DNA of 64,000 nt from CAZELM01 sp964512995 (GTDB lineage Bacteria > CSSED10-310). The notes under the pieces were generated by a model. It ran no database searches. It was not told where the DNA came from and saw only the letters and a program-made list of their open reading frames with translations. The stretch lies in the NCBI GenBank assembly GCA_964512995.1, contig CAZELM010000018.1:1-64000 (forward strand). Reading direction: 5' to 3'. A program made the position numbers and the translations under genes. Position 1 is the stretch's first letter. Every line of letters begins with the position of its first letter. This document shows, one piece after another, positions 44,537 to 53,493 of this stretch.

Positions 44537-46209
44537 TCGCATTGATGACAAAAGCCTTTTGTCTCCAACGATTACTGCTTCTCGCTATAATATTCCCGAT
44601 CGCAGCGGTCGGTTTATCAGGATGCGGAACGCCAATGGTCGAAACGACGGTATATGATTTTATTCTGGAGTTGCCGAAAGCTGATCGCGGGTTCGACCAG
44701 ACAGTGATCGATATGGCCAATATCGAAGATTACCGGTTTCTGGGGCAAGGATGGCACTTTCCGGAAAATGGCGTTGCCTCTTCCATCATCTGGGTGGGAG
44801 CAGAAACGGCTGACATCCATTTTAGCTGCGATCGCCCGGTTGACTCGGAAATCCTTCTCAATGTTCGACCGATAGTTTTCGAGGGATCTCCGACCATGCG
44901 CCTGACATTGGAACTCAACACGCACCCGATCGGAGAAATCACATTATCGTCCGAATGGCAGGTTTATCGTGTCACAGTTGGAGCTGCTCTGTTGAATCCG
45001 GGTGATAATCAGTTCAAAATCCATCACTCCCATCTGTTTCGCCCGATAGATGTATGGGAGTATTCGACGGATGAGCGGCAACTCGCAGCCAGTTACCGGT
45101 TCCTGGTCATCCGGCCGGAAAAAGAGCCGCTCCCACCGGGGAATTATACATTGCAGCAGGTTTTGGGTGCCAAGGATTTTTATTTTAAGGGATTGCTTTG
45201 CCATATCATCCACGATCAGCCATCCGCGGCCTTCTCCTATCATGTTACCCTGCCATCACGACCAGTGTTATCGTTCCACTCCGGGATTCTGCCGGAAACA
45301 GTCAATGAAACAGGAGAAAACGCCGAATTCACCATTTCGGTCCGGACAAAGGGGAGCACAACTCCCAATAAAATCTGGATCGCTTCTGTCCGGCCACCCA
45401 AGCGGAATCTGGAGATGGGTTGGATGGAACATCGGCGGGATCTGAAAAAATATGCGAACCAGGAAGTCGATATCATTTTTGAAACGAGTTCAAATGATCC
45501 GGATGCTGTATCAAATCAGGGAAGCTGGCTGGAACCTCGGATTTTAAACCGTCATCGGCCGGTGAATATCGTATTGTTACCCGGTTCTGGACCCAACTGG
45601 CCGCCAACAGTGAACCCGGACGGCATCTCACCATTATCGGTATTGGCACAGAAGGCAAAAATAATCAGGAATTTTCAATCGGTATGGAGTGATGATCATT
45701 CTGCTCCTGCTGGTGAAAGTACCGTATCAAGCAGCATGAATGAACGGTGCGTCCTTCCCATGGAATGGATTCGGAGATGCAGATCGGAAGGATGGCAGGC
45801 CGGTTATTTTTTTACTGGCCGAAACCAGGCTGCATTGGAAGCTGCCTATCATTCGGAATTTGATGCTCTCGCAGGTTCATCGGAATCAACGGATGAAGAT
45901 GTGGCTCGGATTGAATCGGAGTGCATGGATTGGATAAAGCGTCTCCAGAATGACAATTTCATATTGGGTTTCGATCCATTCATTCCGGATGATACGTCAG
46001 ATAAGGCAGGTATATTTTTGGAGCGGTTTGTCGGAAAATTACTGGATCATCAGTTTGATCGGGATTCGATTTTCATTGTGTACAATGCCGAATCGGGTCA
46101 TGATTTATGGTTTTTCGAGCCGAAGAGGGCACATGCTGATGAGGGTATCGAGTCGAAGACCGACTGGAAAAAACTTTCGGATCGGCTGTATCAGTTTCTG
46201 GAGATCTAG
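44533..46209 (+). CDS. Lipoprotein with degenerate sulfatase-like domain
   Basis: This 558-aa protein starts with GTG behind GGAGG and overlaps the ATPase stop by 4 bp. A lipoprotein signal ends in LSGC (Cys31). Residues 45-330 include two beta-sandwich-like parts: WHFPENGVASSIIWVGAETADIHF ... LNPGDNQFKI, and then FHSGILPETVNETGENAEFTISV. From residue 345, NRHRPVNIVLLPGSG begins a region that resembles the start of the sulfatase/alkaline phosphatase fold. The usual metal Asp pair and CxPxR nucleophile motif are absent, so it may be an inactive binding protein. The family link is inference from pattern only. Confidence 0.65.
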   Translation: MIALMTKAFCLQRLLLLAIIFPIAAVGLSGCGTPMVETTVYDFILELPKADRGFDQTVIDMANIEDYRFLGQGWHFPENGVASSIIWVGAETADIHFSCDRPVDSEILLNVRPIVFEGSPTMRLTLELNTHPIGEITLSSEWQVYRVTVGAALLNPGDNQFKIHHSHLFRPIDVWEYSTDERQLAASYRFLVIRPEKEPLPPGNYTLQQVLGAKDFYFKGLLCHIIHDQPSAAFSYHVTLPSRPVLSFHSGILPETVNETGENAEFTISVRTKGSTTPNKIWIASVRPPKRNLEMGWMEHRRDLKKYANQEVDIIFETSSNDPDAVSNQGSWLEPRILNRHRPVNIVLLPGSGPNWPPTVNPDGISPLSVLAQKAKIIRNFQSVWSDDHSAPAGESTVSSSMNERCVLPMEWIRRCRSEGWQAGYFFTGRNQAALEAAYHSEFDALAGSSESTDEDVARIESECMDWIKRLQNDNFILGFDPFIPDDTSDKAGIFLERFVGKLLDHQFDRDSIFIVYNAESGHDLWFFEPKRAHADEGIESKTDWKKLSDRLYQFLEI

Positions 46210-46559
46210 TACATTGAGCATGATCATCCCATCAATTTCCAGATACAACATAACACGCTTATGACATCATGAATGATACAGGATATATCGCTGAACCATA
46301 GAATTAATTGGAACCGGAGATGGTATTGGATTGTTTGAGATAAGGAGATTTTGTGTATGACCAAAATATGGGAGATGGAGCAGTATCCCATTGATCGTGA
46401 TTTCCATTAGAAATCATACTGTTTGTTGGATGAGAGCATTCAGACCGGATTTTCATTTTCCTATAAACGACAGATTGTCGTCAGGTGGATCGGCGGTATG
46501 AATCGTGTATCTCATCGGATCGTTCATTTTCAACCTTAAACCGTGTGGGAAGTATACTT
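46210..46559. other. Intergenic leader before the Gld-type exporter operon
   Basis: This 350-base region separates the lipoprotein gene from the GldA-like gene. It contains a 17-codon open frame at 46357-46410 with AAGGAG nine bases before its ATG, and a perfect 6-bp inverted repeat with a 3-base loop at 46467-46481. It probably carries the promoter and leader of the exporter operon. Nothing else is evident. Confidence 0.55.
46357..46410 (+). CDS. Possible 17-aa leader peptide
   Basis: A 17-codon frame reads MTKIWEMEQYPIDRDFH and stops with TAG. AAGGAG is placed nine bases before the ATG, as good a ribosome site as those of the flanking genes. It could be a translated leader for the downstream exporter operon or a chance frame. 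There is no run of regulatory codons of the kind seen in amino acid attenuators. Confidence 0.25.
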   Translation: MTKIWEMEQYPIDRDFH

Positions 46560-47486
46560 ATGATTGATGTAAAAGGTCTGACAAAACGATTTGGAGCAAC
46601 GGTAGCGGTACGGGAGGTGTCGTTCAAAGTTCCTGCAGGTCAGGTATTGGGATTTTTGGGTCCCAATGGTGCTGGAAAATCAACGACCATGCGCATCCTG
46701 ACAGGATATATGCCGGCAGATGAGGGCTCCGCGACGATCGCAGGATACGACATCTTCACTCAGTCGCTGGAAGTCCGGAAACGAATCGGGTATTTACCTG
46801 AAAGCGCACCGTTGTATCTCGATATGGATGTCCCGGACTTTCTCGATTTCATCGCGGTTGTCCGGAAGATTCCATCGAGTAAGAAACAGGAAGCATTTCA
46901 TCGTATTATTGAACTCTGCGGATTGAAGGATGTATTGCATAAAAAAATCGGTGAGTTATCCAAAGGGTTTCGGCAGCGTGTGGGTCTGGCTCAGGCGATG
47001 ATCCATAACCCCGATATTCTGGTGCTGGATGAACCAACATCGGGACTGGATCCCAATCAGATCATTGAAATACGTGAACTGATCAAAACATTGGGTCGGG
47101 AAAAAACCGTTATCTTATCCACACACATTTTACCGGAAGTCACTGCGACGTGTGATCGGATTCTGATCATCCATGACGGCCAGCTCGTTGCAGATGGAAC
47201 CCCAGCCGAACTCGTTTCGAAAGCATCGGGTGATGCGACCTTGTGGATCACTGTCAAAGCTCCAGAATCAGAATTATTGAAAGCACTGAAAAATATCCCG
47301 GGAGTCGTTCGAAGTTTCCGTGACTCCCATGATTCAGACAGGGTTCGGGTTGGGGTGAAATTCGATTCTGAAGAGGGACTGGCTGAGAATATTTTCCAGA
47401 CTGTTGTGAAAAACGGCTGGGTATTGACGGAAATGGTTAAAGAATCCGCTTCGTTGGAAGACATATTCGCACAATTGACAACTTAA
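46560..47486 (+). CDS. gldA: GldA-like ABC exporter ATPase
   Basis: This 308-aa ABC ATPase has Walker A GPNGAGKST, Q-loop segment YLPESAPLYLDM (the PE variant common in GldA-type proteins), signature LSKGFRQRVGLAQAMIHNP, Walker B ILVLDEPTSGLDPNQI and switch STHILPEVTATCDRILII. The last 85 residues form the extra C-terminal domain of this subfamily. The start at 46560 (MIDVKG) aligns with homologues. It heads a four-gene series with GldF-, GldG- and DUF4340-type genes. Confidence 0.92.
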   Translation: MIDVKGLTKRFGATVAVREVSFKVPAGQVLGFLGPNGAGKSTTMRILTGYMPADEGSATIAGYDIFTQSLEVRKRIGYLPESAPLYLDMDVPDFLDFIAVVRKIPSSKKQEAFHRIIELCGLKDVLHKKIGELSKGFRQRVGLAQAMIHNPDILVLDEPTSGLDPNQIIEIRELIKTLGREKTVILSTHILPEVTATCDRILIIHDGQLVADGTPAELVSKASGDATLWITVKAPESELLKALKNIPGVVRSFRDSHDSDRVRVGVKFDSEEGLAENIFQTVVKNGWVLTEMVKESASLEDIFAQLTT

Positions 47487-47504
47487 CAGGATGGGAGCAG
47501 TTGT

Positions 47505-48221
47505 ATGAATGATATTTTCGCTATATTCAAGAGGGAGTTTCGGGGCTACTTTGACTCTCCAATTGCCTACCTATTTATCACCGTTTTCCTCGTGCTTTCG
47601 GGGTGGTTGTTTTACAAGGGTTTTTTCATATCGGATTATGCATCGCTACGGCTTTTTTTTGTGATGCTCCCCTGGACATTTCTGTTCTTCGTTCCAGCCG
47701 CCACCATGAGGCTCTGGTCCGAAGAGAAAAAACTGGGAACAATGGAATTGCTGATGACACTGCCGATCCGGGATATCGATGTGGTCATTGGTAAATTTCT
47801 CGCCAGCTTTATTTTTCTGACATTGACTGTTCTTCTGACATTTCCCATGGTCATTACCGTTTACAATCTGGGTCAGCCGGACCTCGGGCCGATTATCGGT
47901 GGTTATCTGGGCGCTATTTTGATGGGAGGAGCGTACCTTGCAATCGGTATGTTCGCCTCCAGCCTCACAGAAAACCAGATCATCGCGTTCATCATGGGAG
48001 TCGTTTTGTGCTTTGCACTGTTTATTATCGGAGAAGAATTCGTGTTGATGGCAGCGCCGAGCAGCCTGGTGCCAGTATTGAAATATCTGGGACTTGGGTC
48101 TCATTTCGGGAGCATCGGCCGGGGTGTCATCGACTCCAGAGATCTCATATACTATCTGTCCATCATTACTTTTTTCTTATTCCTGAACATCCGATCTCTT
48201 GAAAGCCGGAAATGGAACTAG
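47505..48221 (+). CDS. gldF: GldF-like ABC exporter permease
   Basis: This 238-aa ABC-2 permease has six predicted helices. It opens with IFAIFKREFRGYFDSPIAYLFITVFLVLSGWLFY and contains RLWSEEKKLGTMELLMTLPI, the typical cytoplasmic coupling segment, as in the GldF/NosY-like permeases. GGGAG lies seven bases before the ATG. It is 18 bases after the ATPase and 9 bases before the GldG-like gene. Confidence 0.9.
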   Translation: MNDIFAIFKREFRGYFDSPIAYLFITVFLVLSGWLFYKGFFISDYASLRLFFVMLPWTFLFFVPAATMRLWSEEKKLGTMELLMTLPIRDIDVVIGKFLASFIFLTLTVLLTFPMVITVYNLGQPDLGPIIGGYLGAILMGGAYLAIGMFASSLTENQIIAFIMGVVLCFALFIIGEEFVLMAAPSSLVPVLKYLGLGSHFGSIGRGVIDSRDLIYYLSIITFFLFLNIRSLESRKWN

Positions 48222-48230
48222 GAGGTGAAC

Positions 48231-49859
48231 ATGGGAAAACAAATCATAAAATATGGAACTCAGTCATTGTCTTTGATTTTTATCATGCTGGGAATCCTGA
48301 TGTTCATCAACATCCTGTCCGCTCGGTTCTTTGTAAGAGCAGACCTGACGGAAAAAAAGGAATTTACCATCACGGACGCGACGAAACGAATTCTTTCCCA
48401 GCTTGATGATATTGCGAATATCCGGTTTTACTTTTCAAAGGATCTCCCCCCCCGACTTGCCAATCTTGAAAGCCAGGTCCGGGATCTTCTGGATGAGTAT
48501 CAGGCTTACTCCAATGGTCATCTGAATGTCGATTTTATTGATCCGAGCAATGACGAGGAGATGAAAAAGAAGTTGCAGCGTCTGGGAATACCGGAGTTGC
48601 AACTCAATGTGATCGAGAAAGATCAGCAGCAAATCCGTAAAGCTTACCTGGGAATCTCGATCCAGTTTGGCGACAAGAGCCAGGTTATCCCGGTGATCAA
48701 GAGCCTCGAAAGCCTGGAATATGATCTGACATCCGCATTATTCAAAGTAACGGATTCCAAGGAGCGGATCATTGGCTGGATGGGAACACTCGGCGAAGAA
48801 ACCGATCCGGGAGCTTATAAATCAGCATTCGAGCTTTTGAAAGAGCAATATGTCGTGAGAGAATTGCCCGTCGGGAAGGGTGATAAAATCGCTGCGAATA
48901 CGGATATGATCGTTGTGGATGGAAAAGCACAATTGACGGATGCAGATCTGTTTGCGGTCGATCAGTTTCTGATGAATGGTGGTAAAGCGATTTTTATGGC
49001 TGATGCCGTGGAGATGTCCCGGGAATCGCTCTCCGCAACACCATCCAGTCAGCCCATTCGTTCCCTTTTGGAAAGTTATGGTATCACGATCAAATCGTCA
49101 CTGGTATGTGATCGAAAGAATGCACCGGCTCCGTTCAACAGCGGGTATGTCCGGTTCAGTCTCCCCTATCCGTTCTGGCCAAAAATTTTCCCGGAGACAT
49201 TCAACAGGGACCGACCAGCGGTCAGTAATCTGGAATCTCTGGTTCTCCCATGGTGTTCTCCACTTGAATTTGATCCAAAACAAAATGAAGAATTGACATT
49301 CACCCCTCTGGTGAACACGTCCGAGGGAGCCTGGCTGGTCAATGAACCGTTCAATCTCGATCCCCAGCAACGATTCAATCTGCAAAAATCGGATTTACAC
49401 CAGTATCTGCTCGCCCTTATCGCGGAAGGCAAATTTAAAAGCCACTTTACCGGTAAGGAAGTTCCGGCAAAGCAGGATACATCGGGAGATGCCGAGGCGA
49501 AGAATGAGGATCCCATTCTGGAAACCCAGAAACCGACCAGTTTTGTCGTTATCGCGAATTCTCTGTTCCCCAATAACCAGTTTGTTCAGATGTTCCCAGA
49601 AAATATGGTCTTCTTTATCAACATCGCCGATACATTGACCATCGGTGACCAGTTGATTGGGATTCGGTCCCGGGTTGTTACGGAACGGCCGCTCATTTAT
49701 GACACAGATGATGAAAAGGAGATTGAATCCACCAAGTCGTTCCATCGGTTTATGGGAACGTTCCTGGCTCCAATCGTCGTCGTCGCCATTGGATTTATTC
49801 GTTTTTCATTACGCCGAAAACGAAAAATTCTGTATGCCAATATATCTGGTGGGAGGTAG
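48231..49859 (+). CDS. gldG: GldG-like ABC transporter auxiliary protein
   Basis: This 542-aa protein has an N-terminal transmembrane helix (residues 13-35), then the ABC-auxiliary domain (ADLTEKKEFTITDATKRIL, NIRFYFSKDLPP, VDFIDPSNDEEM) and a central Rossmann-like part (TDMIVVDGKAQLTDADLFAVDQFLMNGGKAIFM). A second helix near residues 505-525 precedes a basic tail, so the bulk lies outside the cytoplasm. AGGAGG sits five bases before the ATG at 48231. Known in gliding bacteria and widespread as a partner of GldA/GldF exporters. Confidence 0.9.
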   Translation: MGKQIIKYGTQSLSLIFIMLGILMFINILSARFFVRADLTEKKEFTITDATKRILSQLDDIANIRFYFSKDLPPRLANLESQVRDLLDEYQAYSNGHLNVDFIDPSNDEEMKKKLQRLGIPELQLNVIEKDQQQIRKAYLGISIQFGDKSQVIPVIKSLESLEYDLTSALFKVTDSKERIIGWMGTLGEETDPGAYKSAFELLKEQYVVRELPVGKGDKIAANTDMIVVDGKAQLTDADLFAVDQFLMNGGKAIFMADAVEMSRESLSATPSSQPIRSLLESYGITIKSSLVCDRKNAPAPFNSGYVRFSLPYPFWPKIFPETFNRDRPAVSNLESLVLPWCSPLEFDPKQNEELTFTPLVNTSEGAWLVNEPFNLDPQQRFNLQKSDLHQYLLALIAEGKFKSHFTGKEVPAKQDTSGDAEAKNEDPILETQKPTSFVVIANSLFPNNQFVQMFPENMVFFINIADTLTIGDQLIGIRSRVVTERPLIYDTDDEKEIESTKSFHRFMGTFLAPIVVVAIGFIRFSLRRKRKILYANISGGR

Positions 49860-49864
49860 TACAG

Positions 49865-50914
49865 ATGAAAAGATCAACGCTTTCGCTATTGATCGTGTTT
49901 GTTATTTTGGGAGTGGCTGTTGTGTTTATTGAGCAACCCTTCTCCAAGAAACAAGTTCAGCAATCGCCGGATATCGGGAGTCTGTTTCCGGGTTTCAATC
50001 GCGATCAGGTAACCAAGATACAATTTGGCTCGTTTGGTGGCGCTATAACATTGGTAAAAGAGAATGATACATGGTTCGTCATCGATGCGGATCAACGATT
50101 CCCGGCGGATATAGACTCTGTTTCCAAAGTTTTTGATACGGTCCAGGAGATGAAATCAACGGAAAAAGTGTCGGACAATCCTGATAAGCACATCACGTTC
50201 CAGGTCAATGCACCGCAGCAGACTGAAACAACCGATCAGAACGGAAATACACAACCCTTTAACATGGGAACATTGGGAACGGAAGTGATTTTCTTCGATA
50301 GTTCGGATCAGGAACTGGTTCATCTGTTTGTCGGCAAGAATGGCTCAATGGATTTCATGACAACCTATGTCCGGAAGAGTGATTCCAACAGCGTGTTTTT
50401 AGTTGAAGGATATTTAAAATCAGTATTCGGAAAGAGTTCGGCTGCGAATTGGAAAGATCTGACGCTCTGCAAGGTAGAACCACAACAGATCACAAAAATG
50501 TCACTGAAGAAGGAAAAAGAGACAGTCACATTCGAAAGTTCGGAATCTCAGACGGAAACCGGCGAGGCAGAAACCAAATGGCGGATGACCGAACCCAGGC
50601 AAGCCGACCTGGAGAACCCCCAGATGGAGCCACTGATCAATATGTTCCGGACATTCAAAGGTTCCGATTATGCCAGCCCCCTGGATGATCCTTCGGGTTA
50701 TGGATTTGAAAAACCGACGGTCGTCGCAACGATCGACCTCAAAGAAGGCTCTCCCATTGTATTAACCGTTGGTGCAGAGACACAGGAAAAGGCGAATCAT
50801 TACTTTGTGCGAAAAGATAATGATTCCCGGATCATGATCATTCCCAAATACCGCGTTGAAACATTGACCAAAAAAGCGGAGGAATTTCTCGGTGGAATGG
50901 CTCCACCCAAATAA
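49865..50914 (+). CDS. DUF4340 domain membrane-anchored protein
   Basis: This 349-aa protein has an N-terminal hydrophobic helix (STLSLLIVFVILGVAVVFI) and a large beta-rich exterior containing ITLVKENDTWFVIDADQRFPAD, VHLFVGKNGSMDFMTTYVRKSDSNSVFLVEGYLKSVF and WKDLTLCKVEPQQI, the DUF4340 pattern. This family sits directly after GldG-like genes in many bacteria. GGGAGG lies eight bases before the ATG, and the gap to gldG is five bases. Its exact role in the exporter is unknown. Confidence 0.88.
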   Translation: MKRSTLSLLIVFVILGVAVVFIEQPFSKKQVQQSPDIGSLFPGFNRDQVTKIQFGSFGGAITLVKENDTWFVIDADQRFPADIDSVSKVFDTVQEMKSTEKVSDNPDKHITFQVNAPQQTETTDQNGNTQPFNMGTLGTEVIFFDSSDQELVHLFVGKNGSMDFMTTYVRKSDSNSVFLVEGYLKSVFGKSSAANWKDLTLCKVEPQQITKMSLKKEKETVTFESSESQTETGEAETKWRMTEPRQADLENPQMEPLINMFRTFKGSDYASPLDDPSGYGFEKPTVVATIDLKEGSPIVLTVGAETQEKANHYFVRKDNDSRIMIIPKYRVETLTKKAEEFLGGMAPPK

Positions 50915-50950
50915 ACCCGCCCGTGGATTATTTCGATGTGGTGATGCCTG

Positions 50951-51643
50951 GTGACAGCGGATCAACCATTGAAACGGATTCGGATTCCGGAGTCATCAGA
51001 ACAGATAACATATTGCGCCAGAGGGCTTCCCGTTTCACAGGAAGCCCTCTTTTTGGCAGCGTTCACCGTATCGAGATATCCACGCTATACCACGGTGTGT
51101 GACCTGGGTTCTGGAGCGGGTCTATTGGCGCTCATATTGGGAGCATTGAATCCTGTCAGCCGTGTGACCGGAGTCGAACTCCAGCAGGAACTCGTCCAGA
51201 CCGCCGAGAGTAATGCCAAATTCAATCAGATGGAGAATCGGGTGTCGTTTACATGGGGGGATCTCCGGGATCAGAATGTCCTCCCCGGCCATTATTCACA
51301 GGATCTGGTTATTGCGAATCCTCCATTCCGCAAGATCAGATCGGGTAAAGTGAGTCCCAGAGCTGAAATTTCCCGATCATGTCATGAAATCACAGCTACT
51401 CTTAGTGATTATGTGTTTGCAGCAGCATTGATTCTGAAACACAACGGTTGTTTTGCCTGTGTAACGCTTCCGGAACGTTTTATCGAGTTGTCCAATCTCA
51501 TGATGGCTCGCAAACTCACCCCAACGGATGTCCAGTTCGTACATCATTTCCCGGATCATCCCGCGAATGCTGTGTTGATTCTGGCAAGAAAAAATGGCCG
51601 AGCCGGGCTCCGGATCTATCCGCCCAAAATAGTCAGATCATAA
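50951..51643 (+). CDS. trmN6: TrmN6-like tRNA adenine N6-methyltransferase
   Basis: This 230-aa class I methyltransferase has VCDLGSGAGLLALIL for SAM binding, VTGVELQQELVQTAESNAKFNQ, and the catalytic VIANPPFRKIRSGK. The end (VHHFPDHPANAVLILARKNGRAGLRIYPP) matches TrmN6/YfiC, which methylates A37 of tRNA-Val. It starts with GTG at 50951 without a good ribosome site, 36 bases after the DUF4340 gene. A perfect 11-bp hairpin followed by T5 lies in codons 24-35, encoding the conserved segment before the SAM motif. Confidence 0.85.
   Translation: MTADQPLKRIRIPESSEQITYCARGLPVSQEALFLAAFTVSRYPRYTTVCDLGSGAGLLALILGALNPVSRVTGVELQQELVQTAESNAKFNQMENRVSFTWGDLRDQNVLPGHYSQDLVIANPPFRKIRSGKVSPRAEISRSCHEITATLSDYVFAAALILKHNGCFACVTLPERFIELSNLMMARKLTPTDVQFVHHFPDHPANAVLILARKNGRAGLRIYPPKIVRS
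51020..51054 (+). terminator. Terminator-like hairpin inside the methyltransferase gene
   Basis: AGAGGGCTTCC at 51020-51030 and GGAAGCCCTCT at 51040-51050 form a perfect 11-bp stem with a 9-base loop, followed by a T5 run at 51050-51054. It has all the features of a Rho-independent terminator about 105 bases after the DUF4340 stop, yet it falls within the coding frame of the trmN6-like gene. It could end or attenuate the Gld operon transcript. Confidence 0.55.
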
Positions 51644-51659
51644 TTGCCGTTCCGTCATA

Positions 51660-52235
51660 CTACTGCGTTTTCTTAACACTTGAAATAACGTCAACACTCT
51701 CTGAGCGGGTCTTGATATTATTCGCGCCCGAAGATCGATTATGAAGTATTAGATTTTCCAGTTCTTCCTTGCCTATTCGCTTTGAGCTGTCAGCGTTCCA
51801 GAATTCATTCCAATAATCATCATTTTTTACCATATCAATAAGATAGAAAGAGCTCTCTAACCAATTTCCAGAACTATTGATCATTTCAATTGAGATTTCT
51901 TTGTATTGCTTAAATTTATTATATTCAAATAATATCAGATAAACATTCTCTGTATCTGTATTGAAAATCCTGTAATGCGCATTTCTATAGAGACGGAAGA
52001 ACCAGGGAGTAAGAATCCCTATTTTTTTTATCTCAGATTTTGTATTGACCTGAATAAAACAACCCTGATTGTAGAAAGGTCCGACAGATCTGATCATAAG
52101 CTCCTTATAATTGATTTTTGTTATCATAATGTCTCGGTAACGGTCTAATCTGTAACTACTTAAAAGTCCATTCAATAGGAATATATTTACACCTGAACAT
52201 ATAAGAAGAACTATCAACTTGAAAATCTTGTTCAT
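51660..52235 (-). CDS. Single-TM protein of unknown function (short twin)
   Basis: This 191-aa protein has an N-terminal membrane anchor (MNKIFKLIVLLICSGVNIFL) and a mixed alpha/beta outer part rich in Asn, Tyr and Ile. I do not recognise it. The first 40 residues match the neighbour at 52459-53397 in pattern (MNKxxKLIVL...FLxN...YR...RLxxx). The DNA is more AT-rich than the flanking genes. The ATG at 52235 has only a weak GTGGA upstream; a TTG at 52247 is also possible. It is convergent with trmN6, 16 bases apart. Confidence 0.6.
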   Translation of the reverse strand: MNKIFKLIVLLICSGVNIFLLNGLLSSYRLDRYRDIMITKINYKELMIRSVGPFYNQGCFIQVNTKSEIKKIGILTPWFFRLYRNAHYRIFNTDTENVYLILFEYNKFKQYKEISIEMINSSGNWLESSFYLIDMVKNDDYWNEFWNADSSKRIGKEELENLILHNRSSGANNIKTRSESVDVISSVKKTQ

Positions 52236-52458
52236 TTCCACTTTCAACAGTATTTTATATCACAAAAACAGTAATCCCAACAGTGATCCTTCTGGATTTT
52301 TTTTGTGTGAACATTCGAATTGGAACTTATCCCCGTATTTCCTGTCTGAATCATTCGCAATGGAAGATTTCAAATGACATCTCCCGAACTTTTTGAATAA
52401 AAGGTTCATCTTGTTTCATGTGATAAAATAGTCCTACAGAATTCAACTGAATTTCAGT

Positions 52459-53397
52459 TTAGTTCTGGTAAGAATTGAAGATTTCAACTTTGCCTGGAAT
52501 TTTCATGTTCCTTTCCAAATTTCTTAATATGTCTTCCTTTAAAAAAAAGATCCAACCATCAAACCTGCCAATTGTCTCGAATTCTTGAGTTTTTAAGTTG
52601 AAAAGATGGTGAAAATCCGGTTTGTAATCATAAACATCTCTAATCAATACTTCATCATCTGCCCAAGGATTCATATCTTCTACATAATAAGGAGAAGCTG
52701 CTTGTGTTGCCCGAGGGATTATTAATTCAGAATCCGTTATGAAAGATGTGTTGTTTTCCTTGAAAACGATACAGTTAATACCGGTTATTATTGAATATGG
52801 CACTCGGATGCCTTCCGCTGAAAATACAAATATCCTGCAATCTTTTGAAAAAATAGTATCAGGAGAACATTCCAATTTTATGATTGGTTTCTCTATGCAG
52901 TTTGTCTTTCTGATCTCTGCGCCAAGATAAAAATAGGTCCTGCTCGGATCAAAGCCAAAACGATCGAATCTTTTTACTATCAGTTTTCCCTGATCCCGGA
53001 ATGTTATTCCTTCTGCCAGGTTATCTGACCAGGCAATGAATTCATCTGAATCATTTAGAAAGCTAACTTCTGCTGGTTGTTTTAGTATCTTAATAGTATT
53101 CGATGATGCAACGATGATTCTTTTCTCTTTTTTTAAACCAGAACATTCTTTAAATATAATCTGATCACCAGATGCATTTCTTATTAAAGAAAAATTTCCG
53201 GAAATATCTAACGCAGCGAGAAAATCATCGACTTCCTGATAACGATATATAAATATGTTGGATTTGATGTTTCCTGTTATACTTTCCTGTAACCGGTCCT
53301 CGGACCTGTAGTATCTTATAACTTCATTCCATAAGAATACAATTACACATGAATTTATGAGGGTAAAAAGAACTATCAGCTTAGAAACCTTGTTCAT
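52459..53397 (-). CDS. Single-TM protein of unknown function (long twin)
   Basis: This 312-aa protein has an N-terminal anchor (MNKVSKLIVLFTLINSCVIVFLW) and a long extracytoplasmic part with many short beta strands (RIIVASSNTIKIL, KIIKLECSPDTIF-like, CRIFVFSAEGIRVPYSIITG). The C-terminal half (DEVLIRDVYDYKPDFHHLF, FDGWIFFLKED) reads like a propeller or six-bladed repeat fragment. No catalytic motif is seen. It shares its N-terminal pattern and AT-rich composition with the shorter gene downstream on the same strand. Confidence 0.62.
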   Translation of the reverse strand: MNKVSKLIVLFTLINSCVIVFLWNEVIRYYRSEDRLQESITGNIKSNIFIYRYQEVDDFLAALDISGNFSLIRNASGDQIIFKECSGLKKEKRIIVASSNTIKILKQPAEVSFLNDSDEFIAWSDNLAEGITFRDQGKLIVKRFDRFGFDPSRTYFYLGAEIRKTNCIEKPIIKLECSPDTIFSKDCRIFVFSAEGIRVPYSIITGINCIVFKENNTSFITDSELIIPRATQAASPYYVEDMNPWADDEVLIRDVYDYKPDFHHLFNLKTQEFETIGRFDGWIFFLKEDILRNLERNMKIPGKVEIFNSYQN

Positions 53398-53493
53398 TTC
53401 TTTGAGAACTCAAAACCGATAAAACTTTTTTTCAGCACGTGCGTTATCCTCTTCAGAGAAACGGGTCATGTCTGTTAACAAAGGAGGTATAAC

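Noticed and set aside
52445..52459. Inverted repeat AACTGA/TCAGTT at the end of the long twin gene
   Set aside because: The short AT-rich stem overlaps the stop codon and no T-run follows on the minus strand.
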